11,346 bases of DNA from Isohypsibius dastychi (taxonomy: Eukaryota > Tardigrada > Eutardigrada > Parachela > Isohypsibiidae): positions 1 through 11,346 of the forward strand of contig JAQIWT010001321.1 in assembly GCA_034696485.1 (NCBI GenBank), written 5' to 3'. Below, piece by piece: positions 1 through 6,567 of this stretch (positions within the stretch are counted from its first letter, which is position 1; every line of letters starts with the position of its first letter). The translations under genes were made by a program, and so were the position numbers. The notes beneath the pieces are model-generated. The model saw only the letters and a program-made list of their open reading frames with translations. It ran no database searches and was not told the DNA's origin.

Positions 1-1
1 T

Positions 2-1795
2 GCAACTATTTACTCGCTCGGTGACCAAACTAGATTATTAGCAGTCCAGGCTATCCAATGCTACTGTGAGAATCCGAGACTTGCGATTTCTGCACTTGAA
101 CTGCTGGAGACTATTTCACGACTGACGATGGATGTCTCATACTTGATCAATCTCAAAGTTTCCTCGACCATTGCTCGGTTGCTGCGGTTTTGCTCAAAAG
201 AATTAGATGTTTGCATGTCCACCATGACATTACTCCGTACAGTGCTGCACTTGAGTGATCTCCCAGTGATGCAGATCCTTGGTGACTCCGAGGTGGACAA
301 AGCAAAACCAGAAAAGGCTAGTTTTCGGAGAGTTTGCGGTACTTGTACTTATCTCAATGATGATACAACTCAAACGTGCGCTATATGCGAACATCCGCTA
401 GAAGCAATCGCTGAAGCCATTGCTAGCGTTAACAGAGAACCTGGTATGCTAGCAGGATCACCGTGCAGCTCCTTTGAGAGGCCTCGACCAATCCCGTCGG
501 CTCCAAAAGCAAGCCAAGTTGAATTGGGGATGAGCTCGATTTTGACCGATCTCCTCTTGGATGTAGTGAGCCAGCACAATGAAAGTTTAACTTTGGCCAA
601 CTCCGCATTTGATTGTTTGCGATACCTGTGGACACACGACGAGTCTCTCGTGAATAAACTAGTTCTCAAACTTAGCAACCTTTTTCAGACTGTTCAAAGT
701 CCTTTATCTGAGGTGGTCGGTCAGGCGATAGTTGAGATTGCTTCTAGTACTGGAGCGGTGGCTGATGAAACCCTGGTGCCCTTGCTTTTGGACCAGTGGT
801 TGCGCATCATCGAAACCGGTATTACAGAATTACCAATCACTATCGTGACGGCGCTAGTCGGGTTAGCATCTCGCCAGGACAAGGATGTCGATACGTTTTG
901 GACCGATAAAGCCTGTGGTTTAGTCTTGCTTGCATTCATTGGTGAAGATCTTGCCGACGATTCCCAAAAGGCCGAGCTGGTATTAACTCTCCTTAACATT
1001 ATGGTCCAAGACATCGGAACGACCACATTGGAGGACAAAGCAGACGAGGATGCGCTCTCGCTACTGGCTAAGGCCTTCATCGCTCTTTTCAATCGGTTCC
1101 CATCAATTGATACACCCTCACCCCGAGAGGGAACCGCAGGCGCAACGACAGTGCAAGCGACAACACGTTCTTTAGCTGCGCGATTCTTGCACGCTGGTGG
1201 GAGCTTGGGCCCGAATTTGCAAAGAAATTTTCGTGCCGCAAATTTGCCCTTGATCATGTCGAGTAAGCGATACGACAGTACCTATTTGGCAGACCTAGGC
1301 AACATTCTGCTCAGCCTTGTTCCTGAACAATCTTCAGAGCTGACTGATGCATTGGCGCTTGTGGAACTTGTCACACGACAATTTCGACAACTTGCGGCAT
1401 CGCGAAGCAAGGATCTTATCCTTGATCTCGCTGAGGGCTTGAACCTGCTCTGTGCATTGGTACTTCGACTGTGCAATCATCATGGCCGGCCAATTGCTAC
1501 GCCAAACTTGGTTCAAGTGGTGGGAAACATTGTTTTCCTTCTCGATGCCGAGAGCCCAAGTCCGGTAGCAGAGCTTAGTGAGCGTTTAACAATGGAACTC
1601 GCCAAAACTGTGCAGCAAGCCCCTGTCCCGGAAGCACGAACTTGTACAATCTGTCTTGATAAAGAGCCCAACAGGGCGTCCACCGTGTGTGGTCACATTT
1701 TCTGCGAGGATTGCGCTAAGAGCCTCGTTGCGAATCGTCAAACCTGTCCACTTTGTCGTGTCCCATTTACTGCTTATATTCAAGTGTACGTGTAA
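2..1795 (+). CDS. RING-type E3 ubiquitin ligase with RanBP2 zinc finger, 5'-partial
   Basis: The frame is open from the window edge, so the N-terminus lies upstream; 597 residues are visible. Numbering from the ATG at 128, a RanBP2-type zinc finger lies near residues 68-92, with cysteines at 70, 73, 84 and 87 (CGTCTYLN...CAIC). A long leucine-rich alpha-helical region, about 135-500, looks like HEAT/ARM solenoid. A C3HC4 RING ends the protein (506-543: CTIC, CGHIFCEDC, CPLC), with all eight zinc ligands present. RINGs recruit E2-ubiquitin and RanBP2 fingers often bind ubiquitin or RNA, so a ubiquitin ligase with a scaffold is the natural reading. The substrate is unknown. No intron is needed in the visible part. 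The ATG at 128 is unlikely to be the true start because the same frame continues upstream with ordinary protein sequence. I recognise the domains but no specific orthologue. Confidence 0.9.
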   Translation, partial: ATIYSLGDQTRLLAVQAIQCYCENPRLAISALELLETISRLTMDVSYLINLKVSSTIARLLRFCSKELDVCMSTMTLLRTVLHLSDLPVMQILGDSEVDKAKPEKASFRRVCGTCTYLNDDTTQTCAICEHPLEAIAEAIASVNREPGMLAGSPCSSFERPRPIPSAPKASQVELGMSSILTDLLLDVVSQHNESLTLANSAFDCLRYLWTHDESLVNKLVLKLSNLFQTVQSPLSEVVGQAIVEIASSTGAVADETLVPLLLDQWLRIIETGITELPITIVTALVGLASRQDKDVDTFWTDKACGLVLLAFIGEDLADDSQKAELVLTLLNIMVQDIGTTTLEDKADEDALSLLAKAFIALFNRFPSIDTPSPREGTAGATTVQATTRSLAARFLHAGGSLGPNLQRNFRAANLPLIMSSKRYDSTYLADLGNILLSLVPEQSSELTDALALVELVTRQFRQLAASRSKDLILDLAEGLNLLCALVLRLCNHHGRPIATPNLVQVVGNIVFLLDAESPSPVAELSERLTMELAKTVQQAPVPEARTCTICLDKEPNRASTVCGHIFCEDCAKSLVANRQTCPLCRVPFTAYIQVYV

Positions 1796-2600
1796 TGTAT
1801 TATCCTGAATGTGCACGCACGCATTGCGTATCTGACCGATGGAAATTCGCATTTGGACGATATTTCTAGGATGACATTGTGCGTAAGAAGGCCAAGAGAC
1901 GCATAGGATCATCAGGAAACTTTGAGGATACGCCTCGTCGAGGGGATTTGCGTGTGGGAAGTCGGGCATTATATATATACTGCACCCTATAACATATGTA
2001 GCTCACACGGCATCCGTCATTGGTATTATTTGGCCGATACCGTCGTTTATTGGTATATAGTATCTGACGGCCCATTACTCTAGTCAACCACTTTTTAGGA
2101 TTCCATTGTATTCCCTAAGGATCAGCTCCACTTTCAAAGCTCAGCCAATACCCCTCATCGTGCTGTCCTCGCTCTCCTCCGCTTATCACCTGTGTGGCCA
2201 TCATAGATGTCTCCTTAGCCTTTTTTTAAAGCACGTTTTGTATCTATTGTGCTGCATAACTTCAAACTCCTCTCAATATTTTAACTCACATAATTGAAAG
2301 TGTACAAAATACAATACAGGAAATTGCTTAGATGAGTGATTAACATCATTCTAAAACAGAAACGTGTTCTAACTATCGTCGTATTCATTTCAAAAGAATA
2401 ACTCAAATTTGGTTGTCCCATTAACTGCTATCCAGAAGGGTAATGAGTTGGTGGGGATTGTTGGATTTCAAAATTTACATAGTTGATGTGCTGTGGATTG
2501 GCTTGAAAGAAGTCAATGACGTGATCATGTTTAGTTTAAAAGGATTGGTTGATGTTAATGGCGATTGAAGGTGAGATGCGGTTGTGTTGGAATCACATCA
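1796..2600. other. Convergent intergenic region, no gene seen
   Basis: This 805 bp stretch lies between two convergent 3' ends. It is AT-rich, with an alternating AT tract at about 1969-1979 and a T run at about 2221-2227. Open frames here are short, lack good ATG starts or overlap stops, and their translations look unlike proteins. I see no tRNA, structured RNA or transposon ends. Confidence 0.6.
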
Positions 2601-4196
2601 TTAACCAGCAGCAGAGATTCCTGCGGATATGGCTTCTTTTACCAGGTCTTTTGCGGCGGATGAAAGACCATCAAACGCTTCGACCTGATCAAAGGGCGAG
2701 CTGCAAAATAGCACACATCTGCGCATCAAAAGGTGTCGAAAACTCGGCGCCCAAGCCTTCAGATTCTTCTCAAACTTCTCCAAAGAAACCGGAAAGACCT
2801 CCTCGTGAATGATCAAGACATGACCTTCATATTGGAGCGTCTCCAACTCGCATTGCAACTCAGGCCCTTTTGCTCGTGAACTGTACATGGCCACAATGGA
2901 TACTGGCGTGAATTTACCTTCCCAAGCATGTTGCTCAATTGCATGTTTGCACTTACTCGCTTTTTTCTTGCAATCTTCACATTGGAAATGTCGCCATATT
3001 CCGTGTCTCCATCTTTCACGCGGACTCTGAAATCGCCTACCAATCTCAACCAATAGTCTTCGGTTGCCCCTGTGACCGAACCAAAGGAATAAAAGTTGGG
3101 TCCAGAGTTTGCGACAGGCGTGATTGTATGGGAGAATGTCAGAAGACCCTGAATTGACTGAGTCTTCAAGGTTGCGAGGATTGCAGCCGCCAACGAACAT
3201 CCTTTTCCTTGCGTTCTGGAGCGCATCTTTTGGAAATGAGGTCGGTCGCAACAGATTTTGGCTCGGATGAAGAATGGCAAGGGCATTATCGATACTGTCT
3301 GGTCTCGGAAGCACAACGGTCAACGACTTGAATCTCGAGCTATTCATATTTATTTGTCTCGATAATATCGGAAACTGTTCGATTTCATCTCTGCTCAGAT
3401 CAGACCGAGTTCCTTTGATGTAGATACTCAATCGACACGAAGACCCCGAAAGCACTATCATTAGCCGACCACAAGTACTTGTTCCCAGTGTTGCTAGCTC
3501 ACTAAGAGATTTGTATGCGAACTCGTAGTACCTCTGATTATCCGTCGGCTTCGATTTGAAAAGCTGATCGACTCCATCTACCATTAGAACTAATCTTACG
3601 TCTTGCGCTTCAAGTGTCTGGGCGAGAGTAACTTGCATTGCATCTTTACCACAAGTGTGCGATGCATCGAAGAGCTCCCTGAAGACGAGCATGCATAATG
3701 AACCAGCCTCAAGCACTCGTTCAGGAACCGAGTCTGCAGAGGGTACAGAGAAAAATTATGACATCACGTTTGACCCAAGAAGTGGCGCGGTGGAAGCAAA
3801 GTTTCTTAAACACATTGTTTTAGCAACACCACGCGGACCAGAGAGAATTTTGGTAAACATCCCGGTCTTGTCCTTGTAAAATCCTCTGCATAGTACCCTG
3901 GACATTCGTGCCAATTGTAAGTAAGTCGAATAGTGAAAATCCGTTACAAAATGGTCCCCCGTAACCTTCCCAAGGTTGAATTCTCTTGCTTTATTCAATC
4001 GCTCAGAGAAGTATTCAAGCGTTTTGACTTCCTCGACGTCGGGAAGATCCAGCCAAACCTGACTAGCAATTGAGTTTGCAACAAAGTACAATTTGCCTTC
4101 GTCGGTGAGCTTAATGGGAAGAAGGTTATCATTCGCCATCTTGCAGTTATTAGTCCAAAAGCGCAAGAGCGGGATCGAAGGGGGTTTGTGTTTCAT
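2601..4196 (-). pseudogene. Disrupted P-loop NTPase, STAND/AAA or Crinkler-RHS-like
   Basis: The ATG at 4196 opens 146 codons that end at a TAA (3756-3758). The identical frame then continues to a stop at 2601-2603, giving 531 codons in all. Motifs in order: an N-terminal helical region; Walker A GPRGVAKT (3816-3839), where the usual last glycine is alanine; Walker B-like VLMVDGVDQL (about 3561-3590); a sensor-like strand (LMIVLSGSS); and GGCNPRNLE. A C-terminal domain of unknown function includes VSIVAMYSS and HVLIIHEE. Between about 3150 and 2965 the starting frame becomes Trp/Arg-rich and implausible, while the +1 frame reads like normal protein (DYWLRLVGDF, GDISNVKIARKK). The original frame becomes good again after the T6 run at 2961-2966. 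One nonsense codon and two offsetting indels suggest a pseudogene; sequencing error at the homopolymer is possible. A 78-nt intron (GTTTAAG to CTGCAG) could remove the TAA but would delete residues just after Walker A, so I judge it less likely. Family assignment is tentative; Crinkler/RHS proteins of fungi and oomycetes share this architecture. Confidence 0.68.
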
Positions 4197-4542
4197 CGCT
4201 TCCTTATTTTTCTATATCCTCCTTGGCGGATACTAGGTATAGGTGCTCAAGCTCTGAGATACCTCTACCTTTATCTTTGAAGGTTAAAAAAAATTGCACG
4301 AACCGCCACGAGGACGCTACTAAGATTAATATGCAGGGGACGAAATGCTGAGGTTATATTAGATCAATGACATTGAGCGACTATCAAATGTGTCAATATC
4401 ATGTTCGTTTGTAGTGGCATCAGACTAGTCCAGAGAAGAATGTATTGCTCCCTTTCAAAATCAAAATCAAGTCTCGTGTGTAGAAGGTAGAGGTACCTTA
4501 AATATTACGAGACGAACTTGATCCGAACTTGACCATGCGACA
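4197..4542. other. Divergent intergenic region upstream of genes 2 and 3
   Basis: This is the left part of the region between the oppositely oriented NTPase relic and the proline-rich gene. It is AT-rich and non-coding in all frames. The short direct repeat CGAACTTGA occurs at 4513-4521 and 4524-4532. No convincing TATA box for the minus-strand gene was seen. Confidence 0.5.
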
Positions 4543-4608
4543 CAAAGACCCCAACGAACGAAAAGACGCACGTGCTTCTCCGATCTCCGTTCGATTGTTT
4601 GGTCTTTG
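4543..4608. promoter_or_regulatory. Bipartite inverted repeat flanking a CACGTG E-box
   Basis: CAAAGACC (4543-4550) and CGAACG (4555-4560) are mirrored by CGTTCG (4588-4593) and GGTCTTTG (4601-4608). This makes two nested inverted arms with small unequal spacers. The centre holds the palindrome CACGTG (4569-4574), the binding site of bHLH factors in fungi, plants and animals. It lies about 40-100 bp upstream of the TATA box of the gene at 5181, as expected for an upstream activating or repressing site. Function is inferred from position and symmetry only. Confidence 0.45.
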
Positions 4609-4643
4609 CCTCGCGTGCGCGTTCGGACTGACGAAGGAAGAAA

Positions 4644-4685
4644 TATATAAACCATAGGAGACAAACAACGCTCACTCGTCATTTT
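4644..4685 (+). promoter_or_regulatory. Core promoter: TATA box and initiator-like element
   Basis: TATATAAA (4644-4651) is followed by GCTCACTCGTCATTTT (4670-4685), with a CA dinucleotide at 4680-4681. The latter resembles the initiator described for oomycete promoters (GCTCATT-pyrimidine-rich-CA-TTT) but is not a perfect match. The TATA to CA distance, about 36 bp, is slightly long yet acceptable. It points toward the gene starting at 5181 and would give a leader of about 500 nt, unless an intron is removed. Confidence 0.5.
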
Positions 4686-4770
4686 ATCAGCTTTAAAACG
4701 TAGTACTTGATTACCTAGACTAGAGAGATTTGCTTTTTAAAAACGGGAGAGTAGTCGGTTGTAGTAAAAT

Positions 4771-4776
4771 ATGTAG
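4771..4776 (+). promoter_or_regulatory. Minimal start-stop upstream ORF (ATGTAG)
   Basis: This is the first ATG downstream of the proposed transcription start and it is followed immediately by TAG. Start-stop elements can stall initiating ribosomes and lower translation of the main frame. It matters only if the leader is transcribed unspliced from the promoter at 4644-4685. Confidence 0.35.
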
Positions 4777-5036
4777 TAAAGCGTCTCCTCCTTTTCCATC
4801 GCGATTTCTCGATAAATCCTAAATATACTTCGTCCTCATATACTATTCCTCTCATCCTCCTCATCTCTATTATATTCTACTCTAATTACATTAACATCTG
4901 CCTTTTAAAAAACTTTCATATTTCCGTCTCCATAAAACGAGAATTGAAGTGGGAACAAAAATCAACATCAACAACGACCTCCCGTTCATCAGCAGCAGCG
5001 CGAGGACATTTGCACGGCTTGTGACCTCAGCTGGAA

Positions 5037-5072
5037 ATGCACGGAGGCAAACAGGTGATAGAGCTGTCGTAG
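5037..5072 (+). promoter_or_regulatory. Eleven-codon upstream ORF in the leader of gene 3
   Basis: An ATG at 5037 opens a frame encoding MHGGKQVIELS before TAG at 5070-5072. It is the only other ATG between 4771 and the main start at 5181. It is in the same reading frame as the main gene but separated from it by stops at 5070 and 5097. It could be a translational brake. A splice from within it into the main frame is conceivable, but no strong splice-site pair was found. Confidence 0.35.
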
Positions 5073-5180
5073 GTTTTCTTGGGCAGTGTGGGGCGATAAC
5101 GCACGGGGGAGACGCGATCCAGCTTGCGAGCAAGATTTCCAGAGGGGAGGTCGGAAATAGGGGAAGACAAAGGGGAGAAA

Positions 5181-6374
5181 ATGGGGTCTGAGGGTGACAA
5201 GGCGGAGACGATTTCCTTATCGGATGACTCGGCCTCGACGTCCGGATCGGTTGACCCGTCTGCGACCAGGCTTATCAAATTCAATCCGAGCGTTCAAGTT
5301 GCCATGCTACCATGGCAAGAGCGAGTGGAGGCCAGAAAGGCACGTTTAGGACAATGGCGACCAGCACCTCTCTCGGATGAGCTGTGGGACGGCGATTACA
5401 TGTCGTTTAGGGAGGATGAAATGAGCAGCGAAGAGTTTAAACGTTTAACCAACTTGACGAAACGACGCAAGACGCCCATGTTAGGAGCTTTTGCGAAGAT
5501 GTTCCTGGCAGTGTCCGCAGAGGCTGCCACCCAACCTGACGGTATGATAGCAGGAGTTGATATGGTGCACGCACGAGCACGTGTGTTCGCGGAAGATTTT
5601 GACGAGGAGGTACGCGATTCTGATGGGCGTCTTGCATCAAGTCAGATGAGTGACGAGATGAGCCAAGACTCGGACGACACTCACGTCGTTCTGAAATTAT
5701 CAACTTTATCAGTTGATGATGAGAAGATAATATTGCAATTCGCAGAAGATAGAGAGGCCGCAAAATCACCGTTGCCACCAAAACCCCCGGGGAAGAGGCC
5801 GAGCGACAGTCGGCTAAAGTTTAATCCGACACCACCGAACGAACCAAGTCGAGGAACGGCATTGAGGAAGACATTCAGTGATGGAATTCAAGCGGGAGGG
5901 GCGGATGTTCCTCCATCGTCGTACCCGGAGAAACGGCCTAGCGATATCAGCAGATGGAAGCCTTCACCACCAAGTGAGCCGTACCCCAAAGAACTTCTCG
6001 AAGACTCGGATAAAACTGCCGACGAAAATAGATTTTCTACCTTCCGACCATCGCCACCGACTGAGCCGTATCCAGAAGGACTTGATGAGTCGAATCCTAC
6101 TCCTGGTGAGACGAAACTAAAAACTCGTGCTTTTCCGGTAAAAAAGACGTCTAACCGTGATAATCAACTCCCGAAGCGGGATCCGTTTATCTGCGGGGAA
6201 GGGAAGCGACCCATTTATTTTTTGCCTGATGAGCCGTTGCAAGAGGAGACGACGTGGGTGGAGGAGTCAACAGTCAAGCCTCCCCCGTTGCCCGCAAAGC
6301 CCCTGAGAAGGAAGAAATCCCTTCTAGGGGTTGTCTTATCTGCCTTTTTCCCTGCCATCTCAACATCCTCATAA
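5181..6374 (+). CDS. Proline-rich probable SH3-ligand adaptor with repeated modules
   Basis: The frame encodes 397 residues. The ATG at 5181 is chosen because it is the first in frame, has A at -3 and G at +4, and upstream codons in the frame run into stops. The N-terminal third is Ser/Asp-rich, then has a helical basic stretch (LPWQERVEARKARLGQW, residues 43-59). A related module recurs three times in the middle: KRPSDSRLKFNPTPPNEP (205-222), KRPSDISRWKPSPPSEPYP (251-269) and FRPSPPTEPYP (288-298). The N-terminal RLIKFNPS (30-37) is a weaker echo. SH3-binding-like PxxPxK segments occur at 196-205 and 367-376. The C-terminus is RRKK followed by a hydrophobic stretch (380-394), possibly a membrane-contacting tail. 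Most of the protein is probably disordered. No enzyme domain is visible. I do not recognise the family; a signalling or cytoskeletal scaffold is inference. Confidence 0.85.
   Translation: MGSEGDKAETISLSDDSASTSGSVDPSATRLIKFNPSVQVAMLPWQERVEARKARLGQWRPAPLSDELWDGDYMSFREDEMSSEEFKRLTNLTKRRKTPMLGAFAKMFLAVSAEAATQPDGMIAGVDMVHARARVFAEDFDEEVRDSDGRLASSQMSDEMSQDSDDTHVVLKLSTLSVDDEKIILQFAEDREAAKSPLPPKPPGKRPSDSRLKFNPTPPNEPSRGTALRKTFSDGIQAGGADVPPSSYPEKRPSDISRWKPSPPSEPYPKELLEDSDKTADENRFSTFRPSPPTEPYPEGLDESNPTPGETKLKTRAFPVKKTSNRDNQLPKRDPFICGEGKRPIYFLPDEPLQEETTWVEESTVKPPPLPAKPLRRKKSLLGVVLSAFFPAISTSS
5793..6074 (+). repeat. Three diverged proline-rich modules inside gene 3
   Basis: Codons 205-298 contain three copies of a module built around a basic/aromatic segment followed by P-[ST]-P-P-x-E-P. 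The first two also share KRPSD. Spacing is irregular at about 36-46 residues. The copies differ clearly at the protein level, suggesting old duplication with retained motif function rather than a young tandem repeat. Confidence 0.7.
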
Positions 6375-6567
6375 CCTTTGTAGAACTGCCCTAAACATCT
6401 TAACACCTTTGTAAATGCCCATCTCACACACCTTCATGGTCCTTTCTGAATTGTGTCTCCTATTGAGTGAAATCAAGCAAAACAAGCGTATGATGAGAAG
6501 GCTGTCGTGGCGAGAATAGTCCCAAATCAAGTAAGACTACTAGATTACACTGTACATATCCTGGCGC
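6375..6567. other. Short convergent 3' intergenic region
   Basis: This 193 bp gap separates the stop codons of two convergent genes. It must carry the 3' ends of both transcripts, so overlapping 3' UTRs are likely. I see no strong AATAAA on either strand and no gene. Confidence 0.5.

Noticed and set aside
721-1257. A 178-codon minus frame inside the E3 ligase gene
   Set aside because: The opposite strand encodes a continuous protein ending in a full RING. The antisense product has no domain.
2106-2297. A 63-codon + frame in the intergenic region
   Set aside because: It lacks an ATG at its start, is short, and reads as AT-rich non-coding sequence despite being hydrophobic.
2813-3316. A 167-codon minus frame treated as a separate gene
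   Set aside because: Only its middle part looks protein-like and it fits the neighbouring frame before and after. It is better explained as the shifted part of the NTPase relic.
3655-3879. A + strand frame opposite the Walker A region
   Set aside because: It overlaps the clear antisense NTPase motifs and has no recognisable features.
5037-5144. A possible first coding exon of gene 3 (ATG at 5037 spliced at a CAG/GTGATAG site)
   Set aside because: The only in-frame acceptor found is a second AG directly after another AG with a weak pyrimidine tract. The ATG at 5181 has a much better start context.
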